Assembly (NCBI GenBank): GCA_019009955.1
Contig: CM032229.1
Coordinates: forward strand, 76,677,001-76,741,000
Direction of reading: 5' to 3'
Length of the DNA stretch: 64,000 bases
Origin: Riptortus pedestris
Lineage: Eukaryota; Arthropoda; Insecta; Hemiptera; Alydidae
Shown here: one piece after another, positions 24,273 through 36,527 of the stretch
Layout: every line of letters begins with the position of its first letter
Position numbering within the stretch: position 1 is the stretch's first letter
Notes under the pieces: model-generated
Told to the model about the DNA's origin: nothing
What the model saw: only the letters and a program-made list of their open reading frames with translations
Database searches by the model: none
Translations under genes and position numbers: made by a program

Positions 24273-24729
24273 CATTCATTCAGCAATAAATGTTTTGCTA
24301 CATAATACTCCACTTAAGGAGCCCATATAATAAAGCTTAGCAGACAGCATTCTCAGATCATTTGTGGCATATATACGCACTCACATGTTTAGGAAAGACC
24401 GCTCAGTCAATGCGCAATGAATTGATTGTGCCAATGGGAACTGATTATTTCTACTTACATTCTACCAATTTCTGGTGGTTTTGAAGTCATATTTTTGTTG
24501 CCAGAACAAATGCCTCACAGGATATAAGAAGATTAATGCCTTCAAATCTAATGACTCAAGTGAAATTTATTAAAAACTAGTTCTCCTTTCAATAAAAAAA
24601 AAGCATATTCAGAGCATAACGATCAGATACTAACGACGGCCAACAGATCTGATAATAGCTTAATAATTTTACTTAAATAACTAATCAAACCCAACGGCGG
24701 GAAGAAATATTAATCATAATTAAAAAAAG
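23926..24729. other. Non-coding stretch with A-run and TA microsatellite
   Basis: It contains an A-run at about 24069-24086 and a (TA)n array at 24246-24272. No gene was seen. Confidence 0.5.
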
Positions 24730-25532
24730 TCCGTCAAGCAGGGGCTGCGTAAACTAAGCAGATTTCCATCCTGAAGTTTAGTAATAGATAAATCTACATA
24801 CTGCTAACACAACACCATCGTGAATAAATACGAACGGAAATAAGAAATGTTTCATCCAATTTCAATAACCTGCCGACAGGAAGCGTTAGGTTAGAAATGT
24901 AAAGAAACGGTTCTGCCTGCCTCACACCGGAAAGAAAAACAATTACTGAAATATTTTAGAATATAACATATTAATTTTATTGAGAACTATTCACTAAATC
25001 TAGTACTGTAATTAAAAATGAGTCAGAATAATTGTTATCTCAATCAATAAAATTTTTGTAGTCCAAAACCTTAAGACGGGAGGGGGGGGGGGGAGTCACC
25101 AGGACATATTTGCATGTATCTCGTTTAATAAAGGTCTCTTGAATACAATTTTTGGTATTTAAACTTCGAATAATGTGATTTATTATGAAGCGGAGTATTG
25201 TGTATGAAACATGAGTAGAAGTGGCGGTTTGCTGAAGGCAGAAAACTGAAAAATGCAAATATATCGGTTAATATTCAAGATAGAGAATAAATGTGTATAA
25301 CAACATTTATAGTAAATTTAATTTGCAATAAGATTGATTCTGTACAATTTTTCGATCCGACCTATAGTAATGGAGATATTTCGAATTTTCGAAAATCCTC
25401 CCCTCTAAACCCCCCCTCCCGCTGGTCCGATTTCAGCCGTTAACGAACTTGATCTTTCTTTTTACATAAAACGACTAAATATCGAGTTAGGTAACGATCA
25501 AACAAAAATTGCGACCGCTAGAGCGGTAACAG

Positions 25533-25594
<62 letters not shown>

Positions 25595-25708
25595 TTGAAC
25601 GGACCACATTTCCGTCATCTCCTGGGTAGGATCGATGGACATTTGAAGAAAACTCCGTCATGAGTACAACCTCAATAGTTGATTTCCCTTAAGGGAAATC
25701 TGCTAAAA
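24730..25708 (+). mobile_element. HLE1 copy, complete, type-1 interior (longest)
   Basis: It starts at GTCCGTCAAGCAGGGGCTGCGTAAACTAAGCAGATTTCC and ends at the intact palindrome plus TGCTAAAA. In order it carries the type-1 module (GGTTCTGCC...ACCGGAAAG), a G13-rich tract at 25080-25094 and GGTATTTAAACTTCGAATAATGTG. It continues with GCAAATATATCGGTTAATATTC, the CGATCCGACCTATAGTAATGG block, the CCCCTCTAAACCCCCCCTCCC tract, CCGCTAGAGCGG, the TA array at 25538-25591 and GTTTTGAACGGACC. At about 980 bp it serves best as the family reference. No open frame of note lies inside. Confidence 0.88.
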
Positions 25709-26656
25709 AAAAAAACACCAATTCAGCTAATTTGTTGAAGTATTTTCAACGAAGCTAAGATTTAGGTTTATCAAAAACACAGAGCAAGAAAATAATGAAA
25801 ACTAATAGCCGAATTAAAAACGAACAAAGAGGGTTTAAAGAAAGTGGCCCCATAAATATAAAAGAGACGGGGGAGTAAAAATGAAACATAGGCATACAGA
25901 GTGAGAATAAAGCCTACCTCTAGAAACACTAAATAAAGGGCTATAAGAACAAGACAGATAACACAAGGTAAATCTACAAAAACATTAAAATTAATGGAAT
26001 TTTCATTTTACGAGCTATAAAACGGACCAGCGACATTTCCTTTGGAGTAATTTGTTTCCGTAGGAAGGCATTAACACACATTTTTATATCCTCCGATGTG
26101 TACGTGGATATTTTCCTTTCTTTTTCAACAAATTAAGCATTGTTTCCCTCTTTTTTTTTATTCCTTTTACTTTCGCGACAGTTTAACACAGAATAAAAGG
26201 CATAAACAGACCAATCTAAATAATGACCGCAATTAGATACACAAAAGAAAAAGTAGTACAAAATAAGTTAATTGGTTAGCAATTATTCCAACAATTTCAC
26301 AGCATCATCTATGTCTTTGAAGAAAAAGCTCAGGCTAACAATGACAATACGTTTTGTTTGCCACCCAAAAATAAGAGAGGATTCACAAAAATGCCGTTTG
26401 CATTTTAAGCTGACAACCCAAAAATAGGAAATATACAAAACTTCAAGCATTAGGTGATCATTATCCAAGGATAATATGTAAAATTGGTCTATTCAATAGT
26501 TAACCACAAAGCTTTGCTGCGTGATTTGAGTCTCATAAGTTAACATATACAAAACGATAAAATACCACAAGACCAAAAGTTGAGGAACTAGAATAATAGA
26601 AGAATATCATCTCAAAAGTTGAGGATATATATCAAGATTGATTTCCGTAGGATGAG
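25709..26656. other. Non-coding stretch, no gene seen
   Basis: AT-rich. A minus-strand open frame at 26283-26468 has no recognised domain. Confidence 0.45.

Positions 26657-26725
<69 letters not shown>
26657..26725. repeat. Compound microsatellite (TA)n(TG)n
   Basis: About 27 bp of TA followed by about 42 bp of TG. The open frame across it (isoleucine-tyrosine then cysteine-valine runs) is a microsatellite artefact. Confidence 0.9.
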
Positions 26726-26727
<2 letters not shown>

Positions 26728-27415
26728 TCTTCATGCAGCCACTGCTGAAAGGATTAGACTATCCACAGGTAACAAAGTTTTTCTGTCCAGGACGAGTGTA
26801 ATAAATTCATTCCTGCTGTAATCATTTGCAAGTTTCCTATAGCTGTAATAGCAATAACTAGTTAATTTGTAAAGGATCTAGCAAATAAAATTCTGCTTCA
26901 TTGAAAACACAGGGCCAAATATCTTAGGGTCTTAGGGTCCTTTAGCCGCCCTAAGGGATCAGAGTTTTAACGTAAATTAAGGAACTTGAATGAGTAGAGT
27001 GACGGGCCTCGGTAACCCCTGATGGACTAGTGGTCTATAATTTGGATGTACGAGCATCAATGTCCTTCTTTATTACTAACAGGGTTATATAACCCATTTA
27101 CTCGGTGGGCTCCTGCTTCTCCACTAGCGCCCTGGTAGCCATCTGGTGAACAAAATTTCATTTTAGGCGTAGATCAAATCAGCACCGAATGATACCATCA
27201 CTTTTCTCAGGACAGCGGAAGATGTGACCACACCTTGACTGGTAGTGGCACCTCCTCTACCTATCTTTTCTATTTAACATGACTAGAACCATCCATATTT
27301 GCTACCGGCACGGTAAGTGTAACTACTATTAGCTACGATCAACGTCCCCAGACCCATAAGCCATAGATTAATTAATTAAACACATTCCCTTCTCCTAAGG
27401 CAAAAGGCGAAAAAG
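26726..27415. other. Non-coding stretch, no gene seen
   Basis: Slightly GC-richer at 26930-27360, with no recognised family. A short CTTAGGGT doublet at 26929-26945 is not a telomeric array. Confidence 0.45.
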
Positions 27416-27826
27416 TCCGCCACGCAGGGGCTGCGTTACCCAAGCACGTGCAATACGTATTTTCATTTACCTCGAAACGTAAAAGTCCAATGAGAAGAGT
27501 ATTTGGTATTTAGGATTCAAATTAAGTGCTTCATAACATACTAGCATATTGTTAATATGAGATGAGTAGGAGTGGAGGTTTACTAAAGACCAAAAACTAA
27601 TAAATGCAAATATCTCGGTTAATAATCAAGATGGTGTAAAAATATACACAACATTTATAGACCATTACATTCTTAATAAGTTTAAGTCTATACAGTTTTT
27701 CGATCCAACGCATAATAACGGAGATATTAAGAATTTTCGATCTTTCTTTATATATAAAAACGATTATTAAAAATTTCTACGGCTTGAGTGGTAATAGGCA
27801 AATATATAGATAAGTAGATATATAGA

Positions 27827-27886
<60 letters not shown>

Positions 27887-27984
27887 ATTTTACTAGGTAG
27901 GATTGATGGACAATTGAAGAAAAACTTCGAAAATCGGGTCAGAAGTACGACCTTAACTGATTTCCCTTAAGGGAATTCTGCTAA
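27416..27984 (+). mobile_element. HLE1 copy, both termini, type-3 short interior
   Basis: It starts TCCGCCACGCAGGGGCTGCG and ends TTTCCCTTAAGGGAATTCTGCTAAAA. The 5' interior is the type-3 module (CATTTACCTCGAAACGTAAAAGTCCAATGAGA...TTTGGTATTT). CCGCTAGAGCGG is degraded, and the TA array at 27830-27882 is preceded by imperfect GATA-like units. Confidence 0.82.
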
Positions 27985-30900
27985 AAGGCAGAAAGGTAAA
28001 ACGAGATCCCGATTACTTGGACTGCACATGTCTCCATGAAATGCAAATGCTGACTTCATGAGGCTGCCCAGATAGGTAGCAAATAATGATGATGGGGAGG
28101 GAAACAACTCTAGCGTTTAAGGTATATTTATTGCGGTGCTAGAGATTAGGAAAACAGGCTGATATGATGAAGGTAAACAGCCGCTCTCCGCCATGTTCGA
28201 CAGTTTCCCTTCAATCAGGCTGTGTAATGAAAAATATCGATTCCCCTGATGGCCTGATAGTGGTGCGCCTATTAGAACTCAAAGCAGCCACAACTAATAT
28301 CCAATTATCTGAAACATGCTGTCGAAGGTCGTGTATCCAATCAGCCGATGCTATGCCACCTTTTAAAATAATGACTTTATACGTGAGAGTTATCCAGAAA
28401 TAGCCCCTGGTGTGAGGCATATAATATAAGCTATTAAACCAAAAGCTTAAATTTTCCTGTATACGAAAATATAATTCAGTACAGTTTTTATACCTTGTGA
28501 ATATAACCTCCCATCCACATTCACTATGCCAATAAACTAAACGAGTATAATATTACACACCCACATGATATAATATTTTATTTTCTATACACCTTACTCA
28601 GCTGAAGCTTATATTTAAAATACACTGCAATTTCAAAGACACTTGGCATAAATAGCCTTCCAGACTTATTAGCCCTTTAATATAATCCCTAAAAAATGTA
28701 CAAGAGCAGACTAAAAACAAAACATTTTTTAAACTTTATCCTCCATAAAAAACACCCCTTATTTCCCTTCAAATTCCAATTCATTTCACGTTATTTATTT
28801 CAGTTTGAAGGTGAATGACAATTCCTAAAAAACTGCATTAAGCCTTCTGACTTTTGTCATATTATACCAGACACGTTGAGCGTCTTGACTAACCCAGGAC
28901 CGTATTGGTATTCATTATGTTTGAAACGAACAAGCGGTACAAGTTCATTCGAAATATCGAAAGTAATTTTGTTATAACGTTACTGTTTTATCACTCCCAT
29001 ATTATAATCAACATGAATAAACCATTAAGCCGCATTTTATTGCTCTACCAATAAATGTTCCATTATGTATAATAATATAACTCTGATGTGGTTTTTAATA
29101 ATCGTTACTATATCATAAAGTGACTATTTAAATATTACTACACACAATTTCAAATTCATATGGAAACATAGTCATACCTGAAAAACGTATTGGGTAGAGT
29201 ATTTGTACTCGTTCGTTACATGTTCTTATGTATGCAGAGAAATAACAACAAGCTTACATAGAAGATGACACATACATATTGGAGGTGGTGAAAGTCAACA
29301 TTGTGAATGTCTCCATTATTATGTAAAGGATCGAAGAATGTCATACTTTTGCTATACTAGTAATAAAGAAATCAATCAGTAAATATACGCGATGTAAAAC
29401 ATTTTCCTTACATTTGAGAGTTGTTTCGACATGTCCGATATGAAGGAAAAACAGGGAACAGAATGTGAGATAATGTCATCTGAAATTAGTTCTATGTCCT
29501 GGGAAGTGGGGCAAGCTTTTTCGAAATTACAAGCCAACCAAAACTTTCGATTTGTAGATGCTTTCAACTCTATAGACGTTTTTTTTATAAAGAAACTAAA
29601 ACTCCCTCAAACCGTAGCGCCTCTGCTATTTCAGAATACTTGCAAATATAATATATCTGTTACATTTGACTTCATTTTAACGTTAACTTCTGACCCAATT
29701 AGCCCGTAGTAACACAAAGTGGACGTTAATAATTAACATAAACTTTAACCTTTAATCGACACTCAAATTCTTCAATTTATAAATATCATGTTCAGCGAAT
29801 CCTTGTAAAATTGACTTTATTGTAAAATTAGTAATGGATAGGACACTATTTTGTTAAATTAACTATGAATATTACTACGAATGGAAATATATAACAGTGG
29901 TTTATTCATGAAATACATTTGACCAATTTTATACATATTCAGTACTATGAACATTGAGACAAGATACACACTTTAAATTATACGTAGCTAACGAGGTCCA
30001 TTCATTTTTTATTTAGAATTTCAAGTAAGACTGTAAAAAGAAGCATACAATCATGCAGAGCCTATTGAAATGCAATCTGAAGCTCTCGTAACATATGGAA
30101 GTAAGTAATGAAGCATTAGGAGTAAGGTTTGGGAATTCACCGTAACAATGGGGGAACATGAATTATTTATTGGGAAGAACCATTCGATGTAAATCGGCCT
30201 CTTTACCGGACTTTTTTCCCTTTTTTTTTTTTTTAATTTTGGCGCGAAAACAACATTAAAATGCAAATATGCAAGAGAAGGAGAGCTCAAGGGAGCAGGG
30301 CAGCCCGAGACTGTCGAGAGAGATAGAGCGTGGGCCAGAATTCCCTGTTAGAGAGAGCAATTACATTTCTTCTCTGCCAAGCTGGAAACCATGTTTATTA
30401 AATAACCTCTTCATTAGACGGGCCCCGAACCGACTTAAGAGCAAATTTATAAATGTTTATGGAAATAAATAGTGGGTTATTGAACATACACATGTATAGT
30501 AATAAATAATAGAAGATTTATGATTACAGAAGAAAGTAATAAATATTGAAGTAATGTATGAGATGCAACCCAGCTCTCATATGTCCACATTTGAAAAGTT
30601 TAGAACTGTAATCAAACTCAATATTTTCTTAGAAAAACATTTTTCTTACTAGTATTTCTTAATTCAAGCAGGGTGGGTAATGTTGCACTAACAATTAGGT
30701 ATATCCACGGATTTGTATTAATTATATTGCAGTTGCTGTTTTTCATAATTTTCATGACTAGAACTTGATCTTTCTGAACTGTTAATAAATAAAGTCTATC
30801 TATAGACTGTAAAGCCATCGCAAGACGAGATTACGATAAGCTGAAGACTTGAGCTCCCAGCAAAGATTTGAGGCTGGCCTAGGACATTCGTGGGCCGATG

Positions 30901-31115
30901 AGCGAATGATTTCGTTGAACATGGAGTTCATCACTTAGTATGCTGGACTCGTAGAATTTAGTAAGGTAGTATTAAGGAAATTATTATATACGTAGTGTTA
31001 TAAGGAATACAGGATACCATGCTTCCGTCTATAATGAATAATCATTTTTTTTTTCAAAAAATGTTTTTTCTATAACATATAAAACATTATTCAATGTTGG
31101 GTACCTGTGATTACA
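27985..31115. other. Non-coding stretch, no gene supported
   Basis: 3.1 kb holding opposing open frames at 28164-28420 and a 92-codon frame at 29431-29709. None shows a recognisable domain. A T-run lies at about 30220-30235. Confidence 0.4.
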
Positions 31116-31237
31116 TTTTAGCAGATTTCCCTTAAGGGAAATCAGCTATTGAGGTCGCACTCATGACGCGATTTTCGAAAATTTTCTTCAAATGTCCATC
31201 GATCCTACCCAGGAGATTACGATAATGAGGTCCGTTC

Positions 31238-31333
<96 letters not shown>

Positions 31334-31989
31334 CTGTTAACGCTCTAGCGGTCGCAATTTTTGTTTGATCGTTACGAAACTCGATATTTAACCGTTTTAT
31401 GTAAAAAGACAGATCAAGTTCGTTATTGGCTGAAATCGGACTAGAGGGAAGGGGGGTTTAGAGGGGAGGATTTTCGAAAATTCAAATTAACTCCGTTATT
31501 ATGCATCGGATCGAAAAATTGTATAGAACCAATCTTATTGCAAATTAAATTTACTATAAATATTGTTATATACAATTATTCTCTATCTTGAATATTAACT
31601 GAGATATTTGCATTTTTATGAAGTCTGTGCTCGGGTATAGTTCGGATTACGTCGGCCATCTTCGTCATTTCTCGGCTCAGGCGGAAGCTTCTTCTAACCT
31701 GTCGTTTTTAACCTTACCTTACCTTCGTTACTTTGTGAGATTTATGCAAATACGTTCTGTTCATCCGCCCCCCCTTCTTTAGTTCTTGGACTACTAAAAT
31801 TTGAGTTATTAAAATATAAGTTATTCTTACAATTCAGAAGCCGTTTCAGTTGGGAATTTATTTTAATTAACTAAAAGATTTCTCATTATCTAATCACAGT
31901 GGTATTGTGTTATCAGTATGCAGATTTCTCTATTGTAAAACTTCACAGGGGAAATCTGCTTAGTTTACGCAGCCCCTGCGTGACGGACT
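31116..31989 (-). mobile_element. HLE1 copy, complete, type-2 interior, 88-bp TA array
   Basis: On plus it starts TTTTAGCAGATTTCCCTTAAGGG and ends GGGAAATCTGCTTAGTTTACGC AGCCCCTGCGTGACGGACTT. The TA array at 31242-31329 is the longest in the window. The interior includes GTCTGTGCTCGGG, GGCGGAAGCTTC, and a long stretch from TTCTTTAGTTCTTGGACTAC to the 5' end that appears identical to the copy at 36359-37176. Confidence 0.88.
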
Positions 31990-32599
31990 TTTTTATATGT
32001 AACCACGTTAAGAAACGCGGAAAATTTGGATGCGTTATAGATTCCTATTATTCTAAAAGAATGTTGCCTTAAAAGCAAAAATTGTAATAGGCTATACATG
32101 TACATTACTGAAGGAAAAGTGAATAACCTATATAATAGAAATAGCAATAGTAAATAAGTAAATTTTAAACATGCGGTATTAATCCATAATTCTCTAAGAA
32201 TGTAAAGATAACTTTTCTATAATTAGAGCTAATGGTACCACTTTTTTTTTGACTCCTAAGAGATTTAATAATGGAGTTGAACTTGGTATAATTAATCATA
32301 TAGATTATTTTTTAAAAGGTTGAAGGATAAATAAGGTCAAGAGATTTTGAAGTTGATTTTAACATAAATCCCACATGGTGGCCGTTTAATGAGGTAAAAC
32401 AATTCATTTCATTATGTATAAGGGAACGAAATTAGATACAGCATCATGTCACTCGTGGACTATAACCAGTGTGTGTTTTCAACATCAAACGGTTTTCCTC
32501 TTGACAACCAGAAACAAGAATAGCCTCACGTGTCCCTTTTGTAATTAAAATGTGCCAATTCAGTTAGAATTCGAACGGTTCAAATGTACCGCCAAATCC
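31990..32599. other. Non-coding stretch, no gene seen
   Basis: AT-rich. Nothing was recognised. Confidence 0.45.
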
Positions 32600-32912
32600 A
32601 ATGAGGCACGTCCAAAATTCTATGAAATCAATCTTATTGAAAATGTAATGCTCTACAAATATCCATTATGTCCATTTTTTTACTGTCTTGATTATTAACC
32701 GAAATTTTTGTAATTTTTAGTTTTCGGACTTCAGTAAACCCCAACTCCTACTTATGTCATACTAACAATAAGCTGTTTTATTATGACCCACATTATTCGA
32801 AGCGGAAATACCAAATATTATTCTCATTGAAATTTTACGTTTTTAGGTAAATACAAATGCGTGACAAACTTAGGAAATCTGCTTAGTTAACGCAGCCCCT
32901 GAGTGACAGACT
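32600..32912 (-). mobile_element. HLE1 5' half, type-3 interior
   Basis: It runs on plus from ATGAAATCAATCTTATTG through AGTTTTCGGACTTCAGTAAACCCC and ACCAAATATTATTCTCATTGAAATTTTACG to GGAAATCTGCTTAGTTAACGCAGCCCCTGAGTGACAGAC. The TA array and 3' end are missing. Confidence 0.78.
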
Positions 32913-33191
32913 TTTCTGTTTTCCTAATCAGAGATTCTAATGAACCTGAAATGCATAGTGAAGGACTTCATTAAATAGAGGAACGTAACAGTTCATATTG
33001 AGAAAGTGAAATTTGTTATATCGTTTAAATAATTCATTGAAGAAGAGGTGGTTCCAAAGAGTAGATGTGTTTTAAAAAAGCGTCGACTATTTATTGAAAA
33101 TTACCTATGACCCTTGGAATTCAATTAGAAGCATACAGGATTTATGATAAGAGCTATTTTCAACTGCTCCAGTATTTATTTGTAATTTATT

Positions 33192-33365
33192 CATTCACGT
33201 TTATTTTATGTTATCTATCCCAGTCCAGGGACCGGTTATCTGCAGGTTGCCACTCTTTTCTAGCAACAGCGGGACTTAGGATTTTATATTGTGAGTTCGT
33301 AACTAAATAAATTCGTCCTCTCCAGATGGAGATGAAAACCGACTACACTAGGTTTACCAAGCTCA
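33192..33365 (-). mobile_element. tSINE copy 3, diverged
   Basis: It retains GGTTATCTGCAGGTTGCCAC, TTTTCTAGCAACAGCGGGACTTAGGATTT, GTAACTAAATAAATT and CTAGGTTTACCA in minus-strand SINE order. The B-box region is mutated (GGAGATGAAAACCGAC). Confidence 0.65.
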
Positions 33366-33450
33366 TTAAGAAAAAAACTAAATTTCGATTATAAATTGGG
33401 CTATTTTGCGATGCCTACTTTATTTATATTAAAATACTCATACACATGGC

Positions 33451-34166
33451 TTTTTAGTGACTATGACTTTTTGGCGTCACTTAGCATATTCCTATTTAAT
33501 TAACCATAAACTGAACTTTTTTGCGAGTCTTAGTAAATTCCTATTTAATGAACCATAAACTGAGCTCGTTAGTGACTCTTAGCAAATTCCTATTTAACTA
33601 ATCATAAACTAGTTTTTCGGCGTCTCTCAGCATATTCCTATTTAATTAACCATAAACTGAACTTTTTTGCGAGTCTTAGTAAATTCCTATTTAATGAACC
33701 ATAAACTGAGCTCGTTAGTGACTCTAAGAAAATTCCTATTTAATTAATCATAAACTGAGCCTTTTTACGACTCTAAGAAAATTCCTATTTAATTAATCAT
33801 AAACTAGGTTTTCGGCGACTCTTAGCATATTCCTATTTAATTAACCATAAACTGAGCTTTTTTCCGACTCTTAGCACATTCCTATTTAATTTACCATAAA
33901 CCATTTCTTTTTTTGTAAATTTTAACAAGTTCCTATATAATTAATCATAAACTAGAGGTTTTGGTGACTCATAACTTATTTTTAATTAATTAATCTCAAA
34001 CTTCACTTTTTTGCGAGTCTTAACCCATTTCTATTGAATTAATAATAAACTGGGTGTTTTTGCGACTCAGCATATTCCTATTTAATTAATCACAAACTGA
34101 TCATACGGTGACTTTTAGTATATTGCTATTTAATTAATCATAAATTGAGTTGTTTTGCAACTTTTC
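33451..34166. repeat. Minisatellite, ~14 units of ~49 bp with 146-bp higher-order period
   Basis: Each unit carries TTCCTATTTAATTAAYCATAAACT followed by a short G/T-rich linker ending CGACTCTTAG. I count about 14 units, starting near positions 33491, 33540, 33590, 33637, 33686, 33735, 33785, 33831, 33881, 33932, 33979, 34029, 34077 and 34123. Units 1-2 and 4-5 are near-identical as pairs, so three units were duplicated together (146 bp). Units 9-14 are more diverged. No coding frame runs through it. Confidence 0.88.
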
Positions 34167-35149
34167 CCTAATAAGGCACATGTCTGGAAGTCATACCTAA
34201 ATAATAAATTTTGACTCGTTATTACTGTAATTTTAATTTTTATGGTTGAATGAATTACATTAAACAATTTGGAGTTTTTACCATTTGGTAATTTGATGAA
34301 TTACGTGACACCAAACAAACAAATAAATGATTTTTAGGGAGATATAACAGAAGAGAGGCAAAATGCAATGCGATGTAATATGGTAGCGGCGTGAAGCTAA
34401 CAAAGAAAAGTAAAAAAAAAAAAATAAAAAAAAAAAAAAACAACTGTGACATTGTAAAAAAGGAGGAAGGAGTGAGAATGTAAGGAGATATGTTGTAGAA
34501 GACAGATCTGGATCTGTCTAAATGGGTAGGAAAAGACAGTGAAGTAAGTCGCAAGAACGGAGAATTCATTACTGAAGCCTCTCTTTGTCAAGCTTCATCC
34601 GAGAAATTATTCTCTCTCCTTCACTTCCTCCTCCTACCGCTTTCTTCCTTTCAAAGCAACCCACACGCTTTCCTCCTCATGAGAATAAGCTGCCTTTCTT
34701 CATCCAACAAACATCTTTCAAAATTGATGTGGGCGCTTTTTTTTTTCTTAACCCACTAGAATGTTTTAACTCAATACACTGTTGTGAGGCTAAAAAGGTT
34801 GAGTCTCCCTGTTGTTACTGTAGGCATTTATTACGGGAAATGAAATCCCTGTTGGCACCTAAAATGAATCTAATCCACGATGTGAAGATTATTATGAGGT
34901 TGAACAACATTAAAAAATAACTATGCCTTTCAAATGGTTCGATTGAGTAATGAATACTTCTAGATATCCAATACAATGATACTGATAATGACGAAAAATT
35001 ATATCAATACATATAAACAGGGCAGACTAGTTCTGTGAATAAAAAATAAACATAAGAATCGATTAACTTAGGAAAAAAATTAACAAACCTGATCTCATAT
35101 TAATCCATATTATGCAACTACAGCTCATAGAGCAGATAATCTACTAAAT
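34167..35149. other. Non-coding stretch, no gene supported
   Basis: It contains an A-rich tract at about 34410-34441, which generates phenylalanine-rich minus-strand frames. A 111-codon plus frame at 34585-34920 starts in a CT-rich patch and has no recognisable domain. Confidence 0.4.
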
Positions 35150-35306
35150 GTTACCACCCTTTTCTAGCCATGGTAGGACTTTGAATATTATTTAATGAGA
35201 TCATTACAAAATATATTTCAATACCAGGGTGGGAAGCGAACCGACAACTCTAGGGTTACAACGATAATTAAGATCATCGCCTTAACTCACATGGCTTACC
35301 TGAACA
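35150..35306 (-). mobile_element. tSINE copy 4, lacking tail
   Basis: From GTTACCACCCTTTTCTAGCC through CATTACAAAATATATTTC and GGGTGGGAAGCGAACCGACAACTC (mutated B box) to GGCTTACCTGAAC, the A-box end. The 3' tail with GGACGTTAAT is missing. Confidence 0.78.
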
Positions 35307-35469
35307 CCGATCAATCTCGATCAATTGGTTGGCCTAAATACATAGCGTATTTTTAAAAGAGTTTGAAAAGAATGCATTACCTAAACAAATCATTTAATAT
35401 GACTTCACAGAACTTTGGAAGAGAATAGAAAATTGATGTAAGATAATTTTCCATCATTAGGTTTAATAT

Positions 35470-36122
35470 TGTTACGTTTTATTACAAAATCAGTTATAAA
35501 CGTTGTTTATTAGAGTTCTTTTGGATTGCAAAATTAAACAAACACAAGCTTCAGAGTTTTTATCACTGCACAATTTATTTAACAATGCACTACATACTTG
35601 GTTAATTATTCTTAATTACTACTCACAGTATGCACTGATAGCTTCGCTGTTCTTCAGATTACACAGTCCAATAATTCACTCACGATCACTGAAGTTCACA
35701 AAAACACGGCACTGCACTATCCTTTACTTCGCGAAGTTAACGGCATTGCACCGTCTTAAACATGGCACTATACTGTTACCTACAGAGTCGCGGCACAACA
35801 CAGTTCTTCTCATAAGAACACTTTACCACACTGCAACCAAGTCGCACTGTAGCACTGTACGCACTGATGATCACTTGAAGACAGCTGAGAACAAAACTAA
35901 AACTGTCGGGCAAGTTGTTCAAGCTTATATAGAGAGGGGCAACATCAAAGGAAGCTGTCTCGAACGTACTGGACTGGACTCTTTAGTCTGTAACAATCCC
36001 GGCTCCACTAGACACTACAGGCGCCAATAGTCCTTCCTCGGTCGGCTCCTTTCATCTTCTTTGTACTTCCCAAATACGTGACTATCTCTGTTTAATTTTT
36101 CATGTACTTAATATTCGCAACA
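35470..36122 (-). mobile_element. Solo LTR, Ty3/gypsy-like
   Basis: The 653-bp segment begins TGTTACG and ends CGCAACA on plus. It is flanked by a 4-bp duplication, ATAT, at 35466-35469 and 36123-36126. In the minus orientation it has a TATA box (TATATAAG, plus 35924-35932) with GC-rich sequence upstream, an ATCAGTGCG initiator-like site some 70 bp downstream, and AATAAA-type signals near the 3' end (plus 35574-35580 and 35477-35484). TG...CA ends, a 4-bp duplication, one promoter and polyA signals together indicate an LTR. No internal retroviral genes flank it, so it is a solo LTR left by recombination. The 175-codon plus frame across it (35503-36030) is antisense and not a gene. Confidence 0.8.
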
Positions 36123-36126
36123 ATAT

Positions 36127-36358
36127 TTTAATTAATTTTGTTCGTATAACCCATTTAAAAACCTCTCAAAGTTGAAGTCTTATTTCATCTAAATCTCCAC
36201 AGTAAAAAAGTATGTGTCCATTATTATGTCATTATTGTGTTTGTAATAAGTATTGCTAAATTGATTTACTTAAATTAAAAATCGATCTGGCCAACTGGAT
36301 AACTGAAATCAATTTAGCCTTTCATCATTACATGGAAACGCGTCAATCTAATAAAATG
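36127..36358. other. Short spacer between solo LTR and HLE1
   Basis: Nothing recognisable was found here. Confidence 0.4.
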
Positions 36359-36489
36359 TTTTTAGCAGATTTCCCTTCAGGGAAATCAGCTATTGAGGTC
36401 GTACTCATGACGCGAGTTTCGAAAAATTTCTTCAAATATCCATCGATCCCACCCAGGAGAAGACGAAAATGAGGACCGTTCAAAATTAG

Positions 36490-36527
<38 letters not shown>

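Noticed and set aside
26929..26945. Telomere-like TTAGGG doublet
   Set aside because: There are only two imperfect units (CTTAGGGT), with no array.
28164..28420. Opposing ORFs of 79 and 69 codons
   Set aside because: They overlap on both strands in slightly GC-richer DNA. Neither peptide has a recognisable motif.
33451..34166. CRISPR-like regularly spaced repeats
   Set aside because: Repeat and spacer are both related between units and the array is an AT-rich minisatellite. The genome is clearly eukaryotic.
34255..34591. Overlapping phenylalanine-rich minus-strand ORFs
   Set aside because: They depend on the A-rich tract at 34410-34441, and the composition is low complexity.
35503..36030. 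175-codon plus-strand ORF, the longest in the window
   Set aside because: It runs antisense through the solo LTR. TG...CA ends, the ATAT duplication, a TATA box and polyA signals explain the sequence, and the peptide shows no domain.
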